This document shows positions 34,461 through 44,370 of a stretch of 64,000 nt of DNA, one piece after another (position 1 is the stretch's first letter; every line of letters starts with the position of its first letter). Origin of the DNA: Arthrobacter sp. GMC3 (GTDB lineage Bacteria > Actinomycetota > Actinomycetes > Actinomycetales > Micrococcaceae); NCBI RefSeq assembly GCF_002929305.1, contig NZ_PJIO01000001.1:248001-312000 (forward strand), given 5' to 3'. The notes under the pieces were generated by a model. The model saw only the letters and a program-made list of their open reading frames with translations. It was not told the DNA's origin and made no database searches. The translations under genes were made by a program, and so were the position numbers.

Positions 34461-36191
34461 GTGATGATGCTTAGTTCGATGGATGCCGCCCGGTACGTAG
34501 TGGATGCACTGGAACGGGCTGGGGTCCTGCACGTGGTGATTGCCCCCGGATCCCGGAGCGCGCCGCTGGTCTATGCGCTTGCCGAGGCGGAAGCCGACGG
34601 CCGCATCACCACCCATGTTCGCATCGACGAGCGTGTTGCAGCTTTTACCGCGTTGGGGCTGGCCCAAGGCTCCCGCACCCCTGTCGCCGTCCTGACAACC
34701 TCGGGTACAGCCGTTGGCAACCTCATGCCCGCGGTGATGGAAGCCGACCACAGCGGGACGCCCTTGTTGGTGCTCTCCGCGGACAGGCCCGAGGAACTGC
34801 GCGGCACCGGCGCCAACCAGACCACGGTGCAGTTGGACCTTTTCGGAGAGCACGTGCGCTTCGCCACCGATGTCGCCGCGGGAATGGACCCAAGCAGTGC
34901 CATCGCCACCGCTCTTAGCGCAGCCCAGGGCCGTCTTGAGGCGATCCCCGCTGGCCCGGCCCAGGTCAACCTTGCCTTCAGGGACCCGTTGACCCCGGCC
35001 CTGGACGGATCCGAATGGGAACGCCTGTTACCAGTCATTGATGCGCACGACCTTCCCACGATGGCTTCGCCGAGCGAGCCGGCCAGGGTGGAACCGGTGA
35101 TGTCCCGCCCCTCCACCAGCCACCGGACCGTGGTCCTGGCCGGGCACGGGGCCGGTCCTAGCGCTGAGTACTTTGCTCGCATGCTGGGCTTGCCGCTGCT
35201 GGCCGAACCGTCGTCGAACGCCCGGTTTGGCCCCAACGCGGTTGGTCCCTACACACTTCTGTTGGAACAATTCGGCGGTGGAGCGGGAATTGAACGGGTT
35301 GTGGTCTTTGGCCGGCCCACGCTTTCACGCGAGGTGGCAAAACTGCTCGCCAATGCGGGCGTGGAACGCGCCCTGTACCTGCCGCGCCCCGTTTCCTGGT
35401 TTGAACCCGGGCGGCGCACCGAACTGGTGCTGGCCCAGTGGGACCAGCTGGTCGGATTTGCCGGGTTCGGTCCGCAAGGGTGGCTCCAATCCTGGCAGGA
35501 GGCGGGCCAGCGGGCCGAGATTGCCTTGGATACCGTGCTGGCGGGGCAGGCCAGCCCCGGACTTGTGAGCGGGCCCGCCGTTGCCCGCGCGGTTTGGGAG
35601 ACAGCCCAGTCCGACGCCGGCAGCAATCTCATGCTGGGTTCCTCCAATCCCGTCCGTGACGTGGATCTGGCAGGCCGCCCCATGGTCGTGGACTCAACGG
35701 GAACCGGTGGCCTTCCCGGTGCAACCGTTTTCGCCAACCGCGGGCTGGCTGGCATTGATGGCACCATTTCCACGGCAGCGGGCATTGCGTTGGCAACCGG
35801 GGCACCCACCCGCGTTCTGTTGGGCGATGTCACCTTCTTGCACGATTCCGGCGCCCTGCTCCAAGGAAGCCGTGAACAGGAGGCGGAGCTGCAAATCATT
35901 GTGCTCAACGATTCCGGCGGCGGCATCTTCTCCGTTCTAGAACACGGAAAACTTGCCGTGTCGCCAGACTATGCGGCCGCCGTCGAACGCTTCTTTGGCA
36001 CCCCGCACACTGTGGACATTGGCGCGTTGGCCACTGCCTACGGCTGGCGGCATACGTTGGTGCGTTCGACGGCGGAGCTCGCTGCCGCCCTGGCCCCACC
36101 CGTTCAGGGGCGCAGCATCATCGAGGTGGCAGCGAGCCGCGAAGGTCTGCGCGAACTCCACGAGACGATCCGCCAGGCGCTTCAGCGGTAG
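34461..36191 (+). CDS. menD: SEPHCHC synthase MenD
   Basis: A 576-residue TPP enzyme that joins isochorismate and the succinyl semialdehyde-TPP adduct. VVIAPGSRSAPL (about 25-36) and TSGTAVGNLMPAVMEA are the N-terminal signatures; the TPP-binding part has LLGDVTFLHDSGALL and IIVLNDSGGGIFSVLEHG (GDG-type motif region). The first codons are GTG ATG ATG, and any may be the start; a TTAGAT box lies 6 nt before GTG 34461. Confidence 0.92.
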   Translation: MMMLSSMDAARYVVDALERAGVLHVVIAPGSRSAPLVYALAEAEADGRITTHVRIDERVAAFTALGLAQGSRTPVAVLTTSGTAVGNLMPAVMEADHSGTPLLVLSADRPEELRGTGANQTTVQLDLFGEHVRFATDVAAGMDPSSAIATALSAAQGRLEAIPAGPAQVNLAFRDPLTPALDGSEWERLLPVIDAHDLPTMASPSEPARVEPVMSRPSTSHRTVVLAGHGAGPSAEYFARMLGLPLLAEPSSNARFGPNAVGPYTLLLEQFGGGAGIERVVVFGRPTLSREVAKLLANAGVERALYLPRPVSWFEPGRRTELVLAQWDQLVGFAGFGPQGWLQSWQEAGQRAEIALDTVLAGQASPGLVSGPAVARAVWETAQSDAGSNLMLGSSNPVRDVDLAGRPMVVDSTGTGGLPGATVFANRGLAGIDGTISTAAGIALATGAPTRVLLGDVTFLHDSGALLQGSREQEAELQIIVLNDSGGGIFSVLEHGKLAVSPDYAAAVERFFGTPHTVDIGALATAYGWRHTLVRSTAELAAALAPPVQGRSIIEVAASREGLRELHETIRQALQR

Positions 36192-36198
36192 CGTTTCG

Positions 36199-36300
36199 GG
36201 GTGGCGGGACGGGTGTTTCCGGAGGCGACGTCAGGGAGGCCGAAGGCCGCCCGCGGCCGAGAGCCGGAAAGTCGCCGAGGAAATGCCTGTCCCGCCACCC
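36199..36300. repeat. Palindromic intergenic element, copy 3 of 3
   Basis: Between the convergent menD and amino-acid ABC ATPase genes. Outer arms GTGGCGGGAC and GTCCCGCCAC pair, inner arms GGCGAC and GTCGCC pair, and the apex is GGCCGCCCGCGGCCG (36245-36259), identical to copies 1 and 2. Outer arm bases differ between copies but each copy keeps its own pairing, the hallmark of a structured RNA or cruciform. Confidence 0.82.
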
Positions 36301-36304
36301 GAGG

Positions 36305-37108
36305 CTAGAGCACGCGGCTGAGGAACTCCTTGGTCCGGTGGTGTTGCGGGTTGGCGATAATCTCGCGCGGGTTGCCACTTTCCACCACTACTCCGGCGTC
36401 CATGAAGGTCAAGGTGTCACCGACTTCGCGGGCAAAGCCAATCTCATGGGTCACCACGATCATGGTCATGCCCGACTTGGCCAGATCCTTCATGACCTGC
36501 AGGACATCGCCCACCAGTTCCGGGTCAAGGGCCGAGGTTGGCTCGTCAAAGAGCATCAACTCCGGCTCCATGGCCAATGCCCGGGCAATAGCCACGCGCT
36601 GTTGCTGTCCGCCGGATAGCTGGGACGGGTAGAAGTTGGCGCGGTCGCTCAGTCCCACCATCTCCAGCAGTTCAAGCGCCTTGAGCTTGGCCGCGGCCTT
36701 CGACTGACGCTTGACCTGAGTCGGTGCCTCGATCACGTTTTGCAGCGCTGTCTTGTGTGGAAACAGGTTGAAACGCTGGAACACCATGCCGATTTCCCGG
36801 CGCTGTGCCGCGATCTGTTTGGTGTTCAGGTCATGCAGCTTGCCATTGACATCGCGGAAACCGATGAGGTCATCGTGAACGTAGATCCGCCCGGCGCTAA
36901 TGGTTTCCAGCAAGTTGATGCACCGCAGCAGAGTGGATTTTCCGGAGCCGGAAGGTCCGATGATCACCGACACCTCCCCCCTGTTGACGGTCATGTCAAT
37001 GCCTTTGAGGACATGGTGGTCGCCGAAGAGTTTATGCACGCCTTGAATCTCCACCAGCGGCTTCACGCCGGTAGAGTCGGGGCCCTTAATTGAAACGGTG
37101 TCCGTCAT
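36305..37108 (-). CDS. Polar amino acid ABC transporter, ATP-binding protein
   Basis: A 267-residue ABC ATPase of the GlnQ group. Walker [10 protein letters not shown] is at 51-59, signature [15 protein letters not shown] at about 163-177, Walker [15 protein letters not shown] follows. An insert at [15 protein letters not shown] is typical of this group. Last gene of an SBP-permease-ATPase operon, overlapping the permease stop by 4 bp. It powers import of a polar amino acid such as glutamate or glutamine. Confidence 0.92.
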   Translation of the reverse strand: MTDTVSIKGPDSTGVKPLVEIQGVHKLFGDHHVLKGIDMTVNRGEVSVIIGPSGSGKSTLLRCINLLETISAGRIYVHDDLIGFRDVNGKLHDLNTKQIAAQRREIGMVFQRFNLFPHKTALQNVIEAPTQVKRQSKAAAKLKALELLEMVGLSDRANFYPSQLSGGQQQRVAIARALAMEPELMLFDEPTSALDPELVGDVLQVMKDLAKSGMTMIVVTHEIGFAREVGDTLTFMDAGVVVESGNPREIIANPQHHRTKEFLSRVL

Positions 37109-38079
37109 GGCTTGCCGCCTTCCGTGGTTCCGTCAGTTGTAGCTGGAGGGGCGGTGTGGGCTGCCCCGGCGGCAGCGGTTGCCTGTACGGGCGCCTTCAT
37201 GACGTTGTCCACGCCCTTGCCAAAGTGCCGCTCAACGTAGTACTGGCCCACCATCAGCACTGAGGTGATGAGCAGGTACCAGAACGCGGCCACCATCAGC
37301 AGCGGGATGGGCAGGAACGTGCGACTGGCCAAAGCGTTGGTCACGAACGTCAAGTCCAGGGTGAACGGGACGGCGAGCACCAGCGAGGTGGTTTTGAGCA
37401 TGCCGATGGTTTCATTGCCGGTGGGGGGAATGATGACCCGCATGGCCTGCGGCAGGATGATCCGCCACATGACCTTGGAGCGGCGCATGCCCAATGCCTC
37501 GGCCGCTTCCATTTGCCCGTTGTCCACGGATTTCAGGCCTGCCCGGAAAATCTCCGCCAAATACGCCGACTCGTTCAGGCCCAGGCCCACAATGGCGGCG
37601 ACGGTGGCGTTGATGACAGTTGCCGTGTCCCAGGAAAAAAGTTCCGGTCCGAACGGGACGCCCACAATGATTTTCGGGTACAAGGCTCCGATGGACCCCC
37701 AGAACAGCAGCTGTGTGTAGACAGGGGTGCCTCTAAAGAACCACACCCAAACCCAGGAGACATAGCGGAACAGCGGGTTCTCCGACTGGCGCATAAAGGC
37801 CAGCAGGATCGCCAAAACAATGGCGATGACCATGGAGCTGACTGTCAGAATCAGCGTCCAGCCGACACCTTGAATGACCAGAACATCAAAGAGGTAAGTC
37901 CTAAATGTTCCCCAATAGAACTTGGGATTGGTTGTCATCGACTGGATTGCCAGGGCGGCAACGAGCAAGATGACGGCGGCTCCCACCCAGCGCCAGGGGT
38001 GCCGAACCGGGGTCGCGTCGATCAATTCCAGGTCGGCAGCCTTGATCGAGGCGGTGTTTCGCCGGGACAGTCTACTCAA
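37105..38079 (-). CDS. Polar amino acid ABC transporter, permease
   Basis: A 324-residue permease of the HisM type, with one N-terminal helix ([14 protein letters not shown]) and the five-helix core. The EAA loop that contacts the ATPase reads [24 protein letters not shown] (in parts). A ~40-residue Ala/Thr-rich C-terminal tail is unusual. It overlaps both neighbouring genes by 4 bp. Confidence 0.9.
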   Translation of the reverse strand: MSRLSRRNTASIKAADLELIDATPVRHPWRWVGAAVILLVAALAIQSMTTNPKFYWGTFRTYLFDVLVIQGVGWTLILTVSSMVIAIVLAILLAFMRQSENPLFRYVSWVWVWFFRGTPVYTQLLFWGSIGALYPKIIVGVPFGPELFSWDTATVINATVAAIVGLGLNESAYLAEIFRAGLKSVDNGQMEAAEALGMRRSKVMWRIILPQAMRVIIPPTGNETIGMLKTTSLVLAVPFTLDLTFVTNALASRTFLPIPLLMVAAFWYLLITSVLMVGQYYVERHFGKGVDNVMKAPVQATAAAGAAHTAPPATTDGTTEGGKP

Positions 38080-39014
38080 CTCGCTGCCGCGGGGTTCAGG
38101 ACGGCCGTGGTGACGGCGCCCTCAGTGTTGTTCCACTTCGCCAAGATCTTCTTGTAGGTTCCGTCGGCGATGAGCTTGTTCATGACCTTCTCCACTACCT
38201 GTGCAAAAGCGAGATCGTCCTTGGCAATGGCGATGCCCTGCTCGGCCGAGTCGTACGTGTCGCCCAGGGTTTCCAGCTGGCCGTTGGTCTTGGCCAAGGC
38301 GTTGCGGGTGATGGGGGAGTCCGCGCTCATGGCGTCGATGGTGCCACCCACCAAGCGGGTGGTGACGTCTGTCTGATTCTTCAGCGAGACGATGTCAATG
38401 GCGGGCTTGCCGGCAGCTACACAGGCCTTGGAGCGGTCCGAAACGTCGGGATCCTCTTCAACGGTGCCTGTCTGGACGCCTACCTTCTTGCCGCACAGGT
38501 TGTCCAGGGAGATGCCCTTGGGGTTGCCCTTCTGCACCGCCCACAGCACACCTGCGTTGAAGTAGCTGATGAAGTTCACTGCCTTGGAACGTTCCGCCGT
38601 GATGGTGAAGGAGGACATGCCCATGTCGTAGACGGTGCCAAGTTTGGGCAAAATGCTGGAGAAGTCAGCAGTCTGCACCTCGGCCTTCTTGCCCAGGGTT
38701 GCTGCAATGGCTTTGGCAAAGTCCACGTCATAACCGATGGGAGTTTGGCCGTCGGTATCGAGGAACTCGGCGGGCTCATAGGAGGTGTCGGAGCCGACGG
38801 TCAGAGTGGTCTTGTTCTTGACCGTGTCCGGCAGCAAGGCGATCAGGGCGTCGTCCTTGGCTGCCGTGGTGGGATCAAATGCGGCTGCTCCGCCTGCACT
38901 TGTTGTGGAGCCGGGTGCCGGCTGCTGGGAAGCGTCGGTGCAACCACTCAGCGCCAGAGCTGCAACGGCTGCCACTGCTGCCAGACGGATAGTCAGCTTA
39001 GATGAAATTTTCAT
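38076..39014 (-). CDS. Polar amino acid ABC transporter, substrate-binding lipoprotein
   Basis: A 312-residue periplasmic-binding protein of family 3. A lipoprotein signal ends in ALSGC (Cys25). The mature protein has LTVGSDTSYEPAEF, QTPIGYDVDFAKAIA and GTVYDMGMSSFTITAERSKAVNF, typical of amino-acid binders. It is the first gene of the operon, with TAAGGG before ATG 39014 and two palindromes upstream (39084-39099, 39111-39122). Confidence 0.92.
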   Translation of the reverse strand: MKISSKLTIRLAAVAAVAALALSGCTDASQQPAPGSTTSAGGAAAFDPTTAAKDDALIALLPDTVKNKTTLTVGSDTSYEPAEFLDTDGQTPIGYDVDFAKAIAATLGKKAEVQTADFSSILPKLGTVYDMGMSSFTITAERSKAVNFISYFNAGVLWAVQKGNPKGISLDNLCGKKVGVQTGTVEEDPDVSDRSKACVAAGKPAIDIVSLKNQTDVTTRLVGGTIDAMSADSPITRNALAKTNGQLETLGDTYDSAEQGIAIAKDDLAFAQVVEKVMNKLIADGTYKKILAKWNNTEGAVTTAVLNPAAAS

Positions 39015-39083
39015 TTTTACCCTTAGTTTCTCGACGGGAGCAAATCTAAAGAACAGAGCAACTGCACTTCAGTGTACAACTGG

Positions 39084-39122
39084 CGTGATTTGCATCACGG
39101 TAAACGGCGTTTCACTAGTGAA
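39084..39122. promoter_or_regulatory. Two palindromes upstream of the amino-acid ABC operon
   Basis: CGTGATTTGCATCACG (39084-39099) has perfect 6-bp arms around TTGC, and TTCACTAGTGAA (39111-39122) is a perfect 12-bp palindrome. They lie 70-108 bp upstream of the SBP start, in a 220-bp gap that otherwise shows no gene. They look like operators; the regulator is not identifiable here. Confidence 0.55.
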
Positions 39123-39234
39123 CAACTTTCGTTCCTGAAGGGCAAGTCGAACGTATCCGGCCATGTCTGTAATCCCAGATGCTGGCCGGAATGCGGCGTC
39201 AGAGAGAGGCTGGGCGAGTGGCGACGGTGTTTTT

Positions 39235-40551
39235 TTAGCCCTTGCGCAGGCCCAAGGCCTGCAGCATGGGACGGAACTTGGCCCAGGTTTCTGCCAGTTC
39301 CGCGTCGGGGTCGGAGGCCTCAACGATGCCAGCCCCTGCGTAGAGGCGCACGGTTTGTGCTGTCTCCAACACTGCCCCGCGCAAGGCGATACCCCATTCG
39401 CCGTTGCCGGCGCCGTCGAGCCAGCCAACGGGTCCGGCGTAGGGCCCGCGGTCCATCTTTTCCAGCTCCAGAATGAGCTTTCCGGCGGTTTCACGGGGGG
39501 TTCCGCACACGGCGGCCGTTGGGTGCAGCGCCTCCACGAGTGCCAGAGAAGTGGGCAGGTGGCCGTCGGTGTCGGCCAGTTCGGCGCTCACATCCGAGGC
39601 CAGGTGCCAGACGTTGGGTAGCTCCAGGATGAATGGTTCGGCCGGGAAGGAAAGATCCTTGGCGAACGGCGCAAGCTGCCGGGTGAGGGAGCGGACAGCA
39701 AAATCGTGTTCCTGGCGCTGTTTGGCCGAGCCGCCCAGGACCGCAGCAGCGAAACCCACGGCACCAGCTGGCTCATCCTCCCGGTCCAGGGTGCCGGCCA
39801 GGACCCGGGCGCGGGCAGTGGTCCCCTCAACCTTGATCAACATTTCCGGTGTAGCCCCGACCAAGCCGCGTACCCCATACGTCCAGCATTCGCCGTAGAG
39901 TTGCACGAGCCGCTGCAAGATTGTGGTGCGTTCAACGGGTGTGTCGAAGGTGGCGAGAACATCGCGGGCAAGCACCACCTTCTCCAGGCCGCCTTCGCCG
40001 ATGGCCTGGACGCCTGCGGCTACTGAACGTTTCCATTCATCCTCGGTCAGGGCCCCGGTCCGCACCGTGCCAGCTGGGAAGGAGGCCATCGTCGTGCCGC
40101 TGCTGTTCGGGTTCAAAAACGCCCGAAGGCGTGCGTGCGCCGAGCCAGCTGTTGGTGCCGTTCCGTCGGTGGTGATCTGGGTCAGCCAGAATAGACCGTC
40201 ACGGGAACCCACCACCAGTTCGGGCACGATCAGCACGGATTCGTGGGAACTGGTTTTGGAAAACGCAAAAGATCCGAAGGCCATGGCACCACTGCCGGGA
40301 ACCTTAACCAGATCCTGGACGATCGCATGCTCCAGCAGCGACTTCCACCACTGTTCGGCGTCGACAAAGCGGTTCGGGCCAGTCCCGCTAAAGCAGGTGG
40401 CCTCACCAAAGCCAAGCAGACCATCACCGTGACGCAACCAACACAGCGGATCAGTGCCGGGGCGCAGGAGCTGCGAAGCCGTCGCGGGTGCCAGATCGCC
40501 CAGCACGGCAACATCCAAGGCCGTGGTCAGGGTGCGCAGGGAAGCAGTCAT
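39235..40551 (-). CDS. menF: Isochorismate synthase
   Basis: A 438-residue chorismate-utilising enzyme. VEALHPTAAVCGTP, GPYAGPVGWLD and WGIALRGAVL in the C-terminal half are the conserved active-site segments. It converts chorismate to isochorismate, the substrate of MenD. Salicylate synthase or EntC-type roles are possible by sequence, but menC, menD, ubiE and menJ nearby favour menaquinone. Divergent from ubiE. Confidence 0.88.
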   Translation of the reverse strand: MTASLRTLTTALDVAVLGDLAPATASQLLRPGTDPLCWLRHGDGLLGFGEATCFSGTGPNRFVDAEQWWKSLLEHAIVQDLVKVPGSGAMAFGSFAFSKTSSHESVLIVPELVVGSRDGLFWLTQITTDGTAPTAGSAHARLRAFLNPNSSGTTMASFPAGTVRTGALTEDEWKRSVAAGVQAIGEGGLEKVVLARDVLATFDTPVERTTILQRLVQLYGECWTYGVRGLVGATPEMLIKVEGTTARARVLAGTLDREDEPAGAVGFAAAVLGGSAKQRQEHDFAVRSLTRQLAPFAKDLSFPAEPFILELPNVWHLASDVSAELADTDGHLPTSLALVEALHPTAAVCGTPRETAGKLILELEKMDRGPYAGPVGWLDGAGNGEWGIALRGAVLETAQTVRLYAGAGIVEASDPDAELAETWAKFRPMLQALGLRKG

Positions 40552-40665
40552 AATGAGTCCAGATTACTCCGTGACGGGCCGGGCATTGGCGGCGTCGCGG
40601 TGTGATCCCCCACAACCGCGCCAAAGCGGTGAGCGAACACCAGCAAAGTTTGAGAGACTAAGGGG

Positions 40666-41367
40666 GTGAACCGTGCATCCTTGGAGAAGCGTCCGGAAGA
40701 AGTGGCAGCCATGTTCGACGACGTGGCCCCCAAATACGACGTCGTCAACGACATCCTGTCCATGGGGCAGACACGCCGTTGGCGCCGCATTGTGGTTGAC
40801 GCGGTAGGTGCTGTCCCAGGCCAGCGGGTCCTCGACCTAGCAGCCGGAACCGGAACCTCCAGCGAACCCTTCGCCGACGCCGGCGTAGCCGTGGTGGCCT
40901 GCGACTTCTCCGTGGGAATGCTGAAGGTGGGCAAGCGCCGCCGCCCCGACATTGACTTCATTGCCGGAGACGCCACGAACTTGCCGTTTGCCGACAACAC
41001 TTTTGATGCGACCACCATTTCCTTCGGCCTGCGCAACGTGATTGACCCGAAGAAGGCCCTGCAGGAAATGCTGCGCGTGACCAAGCCCGGCGGCAAGCTG
41101 GTGGTGGCCGAATTTTCGCACCCCACCAATGCAGTATTCCGCACCGTGTACACCGAGTACCTGATGCGGGCACTGCCTCCCATTGCCAAAAAGGTGGCCT
41201 CCAATCCGGACGCCTACGTTTACCTTGCCGAATCCATTCGCGTCTGGCCCAACCAGGACGAGCTTTCCGCATGGCTGACCGAGTCCGGTTGGACCCAGGT
41301 GGCCTACAGGAACTTGAGCGGCGGCATTGTTGCCGTGCACCGCGGCGTGAAACCAGATACCAACTAA
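40666..41367 (+). CDS. menG: Demethylmenaquinone methyltransferase
   Basis: A 233-residue UbiE/MenG methyltransferase. [25 protein letters not shown] (in parts), the SAM-binding [11 protein letters not shown] (about 54-64) and [13 protein letters not shown] are the family signatures. It adds the final methyl group to the naphthoquinone ring. GTG 40666 follows GAGACT (40654-40659) by 6 nt, so a leaderless mRNA is possible. It begins a menG-menJ-polyprenyl synthase operon. Confidence 0.92.
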   Translation: MNRASLEKRPEEVAAMFDDVAPKYDVVNDILSMGQTRRWRRIVVDAVGAVPGQRVLDLAAGTGTSSEPFADAGVAVVACDFSVGMLKVGKRRRPDIDFIAGDATNLPFADNTFDATTISFGLRNVIDPKKALQEMLRVTKPGGKLVVAEFSHPTNAVFRTVYTEYLMRALPPIAKKVASNPDAYVYLAESIRVWPNQDELSAWLTESGWTQVAYRNLSGGIVAVHRGVKPDTN

Positions 41368-41383
41368 AGGAACTCCACTCATT

Positions 41384-42718
41384 GTGAAGGTACTGATTGT
41401 AGGTGCCGGCCCCGCCGGTTCCACCGCGGCCTACCACTTGGCCACGGCCGGGGTGGAGGTCACCGTGTTGGAAAAGACCCGGTTCCCGCGCGAAAAAGTC
41501 TGTGGCGATGGCTTGACTCCCCGGGCCGTACGCGAAATGCAGCTCATGGGCCTGCCGCACGACCCGGCCGAGGGCTGGCGCCGGAACAAGGGCCTGCGCC
41601 TGATCGCCGGTGGGCGAACCGTTGAGGTTCCCTGGCCAGAACTCTCCAACTTCCCCAACTATGGCCTGATCCGTACCCGGCTTGGCTTCGACGAAGCCCT
41701 GGCCGTCCATGCCCGAGCCGCCGGAGCAACCATTCTTGAGGGTCATTCGGTGACCTCGGCCTTGACTGACGACGCCGGAAAGGTGGTCGGTGCCACGGCC
41801 TCAGTTTTGGACGAGGCAGGGCGAAAGACTGGCGAAACGGCCAACTTTTATGCCGACGTGGTACTGGCAGCGGATGGCAACTCCACCCGCACCGCCGTTT
41901 CCCTGGGGCACGAGAAGCGCGATGACCGCCCCATGGGCGTGGCGTACCGCACCTACTTCACCTCCCCCCGCCACGACGACGACTGGATGGAAGGCTGGCT
42001 GGAACTCAACGCGCCATCCCGCGGCGGCCAGCCAGGCAAGACGCTGCCCGGCTACGGCTGGGTGTTCGGCGTGGGCGACGGCACCTCCAACGTTGGCCTG
42101 GGCATACTGAACTCCTCCAAGGAATTCGGCAAGCTCGACTACCGCCAGGTGTTGCGCGACTGGACCGCCTCGATGCCCGCTGAATGGGGGTTTACCCCCG
42201 AAAATCAGGTGGGCCCCATCCGCGGAGCGGCACTGCCCATGGGCTTCAACCGGACCCCGCACTACTCGGATGGCTTGATGCTTCTCGGCGACGCCGGGGG
42301 CATGGTCAGCCCCTTCAACGGTGAGGGCATCTCCTATGCCATGGAGTCGGCCCGGTTTGCCGCCGAACACATCATTCGAGCCTCGGGGGCGAACTCCAAA
42401 CTGGCCACCGACCATGTACTCAACGGCTACGCAGACTTTGTGAAGGAGCAGTGGGGCAGCCACTTCACACTGGGCAGGATGTTCGCCTCCCTCATTGGCA
42501 AGCCGGCCATCATGAAACTGGCCCTACGCACAGGCATGCCAGTGCCGGTGCTGATGCGGTTCATTGTCCGCATGATGGCCAATCTCACCGACGCTGGCGA
42601 ACGCGGTTTTGAGGATAGAGTGATTCATCTACTGGAGAAGCTGGTCCCTGCCACCAGCAACCAAGGCATTTCCACGCACATCCAAGCAACATCCCTACCA
42701 ATAGTGAGTGTTAAGTAG
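41384..42718 (+). CDS. menJ: Geranylgeranyl reductase-family flavoprotein, MenJ-like menaquinone reductase
   Basis: A 444-residue FAD protein. GAGPAGSTAAYHLA (7-20) binds FAD, REKVCGDGLTPRAV is the family motif, and LLGDAGGMVSPFNGEGISYAME (in parts) is the second FAD site. MenJ saturates one isoprene unit of menaquinone in actinobacteria; position between menG and the prenyl synthase supports this over archaeal-lipid or chlorophyll roles. GTG start 41384. The last base of its TAG is the first of the next GTG. Confidence 0.88.
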   Translation: MKVLIVGAGPAGSTAAYHLATAGVEVTVLEKTRFPREKVCGDGLTPRAVREMQLMGLPHDPAEGWRRNKGLRLIAGGRTVEVPWPELSNFPNYGLIRTRLGFDEALAVHARAAGATILEGHSVTSALTDDAGKVVGATASVLDEAGRKTGETANFYADVVLAADGNSTRTAVSLGHEKRDDRPMGVAYRTYFTSPRHDDDWMEGWLELNAPSRGGQPGKTLPGYGWVFGVGDGTSNVGLGILNSSKEFGKLDYRQVLRDWTASMPAEWGFTPENQVGPIRGAALPMGFNRTPHYSDGLMLLGDAGGMVSPFNGEGISYAMESARFAAEHIIRASGANSKLATDHVLNGYADFVKEQWGSHFTLGRMFASLIGKPAIMKLALRTGMPVPVLMRFIVRMMANLTDAGERGFEDRVIHLLEKLVPATSNQGISTHIQATSLPIVSVK

Positions 42719-43821
42719 TGACTACTCCCGCGAACCACAGCTGGACCCATGCCGGACACGGGCATCCCGAGTCGCATGACCCGAATCCCAGCACCATGGC
42801 CATTGCTACCGGGATGCAACTGCCCGCAGGCTTCTCCGCCGTCGCCGATGACCCGGAACTTGGGCCATCCATTGCCATGAGCATGGCCAAGGTGGAAAAG
42901 GTCCTGCGCGAGGCCATCGCCAATTCCGATCCCCTGGCAGACGCCACGAGCCGGCACCTGGTGGAAGCCGGCGGCAAGCGCATCCGCCCTCTGCTGGTCC
43001 TGCTGGCCGCCCACCTGGGCGACGCGAGCCGCAAGGAAGTGGTGCAGGCCGCCGTCGTGGTTGAGCTGACGCACCTGGCCACGCTCTATCACGACGACGT
43101 GATGGACTCCGCACCCTTCCGACGCGGCGCTCCCACCGCCCATGAGGTCTGGGGCAACACCGTCGCGATCTTGACCGGCGACTTGATCTTTGCCCGTGCC
43201 TCCATCCTGGTTTCCGAGCTCGGTTCCCGGGCCCTGGGCATTCAGGCACGCACCTTTGAGCGGCTGTGCCTGGGCCAGCTCCACGAGACGGTGGGGCCCC
43301 GCGAGGACCAGGATCCGATCGAGCACTACCTCTCAGTCATCGCGGACAAGACCGGATCACTGGTTGCGGCCTCCGGCCAGCTCGGTGCAATCTTTGCCGG
43401 GGTCCCGGAAGAGATGCAGGACGTCATGCTTGAGTACGGTGAAAAGGTGGGCGTTGCTTTCCAGCTGGCCGACGACGTCATTGATGTGACCGGTTTGAAG
43501 CAGGTTTCGGGAAAATCCCCGGGCACCGATCTGCGCGAAGGGGTCCCCACCTTGCCTGTGCTGCTCCTGCGCAAGGCTGCCGCCGGCGGCGACGCCTCAG
43601 CCGACGCTGTTTTGGCGCTGGTTGATGGTGACCTCACCAGTGATGAGGCGCTGGCGGCCGCAGTGGCCGCGTTGCGTGAGCACCCGGTGACAGCCCAGTC
43701 GTGGGTGGTTGCCCGTGAATGGTCGGCCGAGGCCATCGCCGCGCTGGCGCCACTGCCCGAGGGCATGGTCAAAACGGCCCTTGCCAGTTTCGCCGAAGCC
43801 GTGGTTTCCCGGGACGTTTAG
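42718..43821 (+). CDS. Long-chain polyprenyl diphosphate synthase
   Basis: A 367-residue E-type prenyltransferase. The two Asp-rich motifs are DDVMD (126-130) and DDVID (from 252). The small residues before the first motif (HLATLYHDD) indicate a long product, as in heptaprenyl to nonaprenyl synthases. The N-terminal ~40 residues are His/Pro-rich and not conserved. It makes the menaquinone side chain. GTG start overlaps the menJ stop by one base. Confidence 0.9.
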   Translation: MTTPANHSWTHAGHGHPESHDPNPSTMAIATGMQLPAGFSAVADDPELGPSIAMSMAKVEKVLREAIANSDPLADATSRHLVEAGGKRIRPLLVLLAAHLGDASRKEVVQAAVVVELTHLATLYHDDVMDSAPFRRGAPTAHEVWGNTVAILTGDLIFARASILVSELGSRALGIQARTFERLCLGQLHETVGPREDQDPIEHYLSVIADKTGSLVAASGQLGAIFAGVPEEMQDVMLEYGEKVGVAFQLADDVIDVTGLKQVSGKSPGTDLREGVPTLPVLLLRKAAAGGDASADAVLALVDGDLTSDEALAAAVAALREHPVTAQSWVVAREWSAEAIAALAPLPEGMVKTALASFAEAVVSRDV

Positions 43822-43827
43822 TCCGCG

Positions 43828-44289
43828 TTAGCCGGCGCCGTCTAGCTTCTCTTTAACGGAGTGGCTGATGGCGTCGGCGCTGCTTCCCAGGGTGCTGACC
43901 AGCTCTTGCATCTCGGTCCCCTGAAGGAGACCCAGCAGCAGGTGTTCGGCGGTGATGGTGGGGCTTTGTAGTTGCAGTGCCTGTTGTTCGGCGGCCTGCA
44001 GTGCTTGCTGGGAGCCGCTGGAGAACTGCATGGCACCGCCTTTAAGCCGGTTGTGGATGCGCCCAGGTTTCTTTGTCGTGGTGTCCGGCAGGCCAAGTTT
44101 GTTGATCACGGATTGCCGGTTCACACCTTCGCCAGTCAGCACCGCGGCACCAACACCATCGGTGAAGTCCATGATGCCAAGCAGTAGATGGACTGGCTCA
44201 ATTTCCTTTGCCGCCACGCCCTGTGCTTCATCAATCCCATGAAGCACCACGGCCTCTGCAGCATCGGTAAACAGTTCAAACACGACCAT
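43828..44289 (-). CDS. Clp N-terminal (ClpC-N type) domain protein
   Basis: A 153-residue protein made of two Clp-N repeats: FELFTDAAEAVVLHGIDEAQG with EPVHLLLGIMD, and LQAAEQQALQLQSPTITAEHLLLGLLQG (both given in parts). There is no ATPase domain. Stand-alone Clp-N proteins are thought to act as adaptors or decoys for ClpC, or in stress response. ATG 44289 has AGGAT upstream; GTG 44292 is in frame. It converges on the prenyl synthase gene. Confidence 0.8.
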   Translation of the reverse strand: MVVFELFTDAAEAVVLHGIDEAQGVAAKEIEPVHLLLGIMDFTDGVGAAVLTGEGVNRQSVINKLGLPDTTTKKPGRIHNRLKGGAMQFSSGSQQALQAAEQQALQLQSPTITAEHLLLGLLQGTEMQELVSTLGSSADAISHSVKEKLDGAG

Positions 44290-44370
44290 CACATCCTAGG
44301 ATTCGCTGGCTAAGACCACTATGCCCACGTTAGATGCCTGTCTCTGCGATGTCCATGGTCAACGCAAGTC

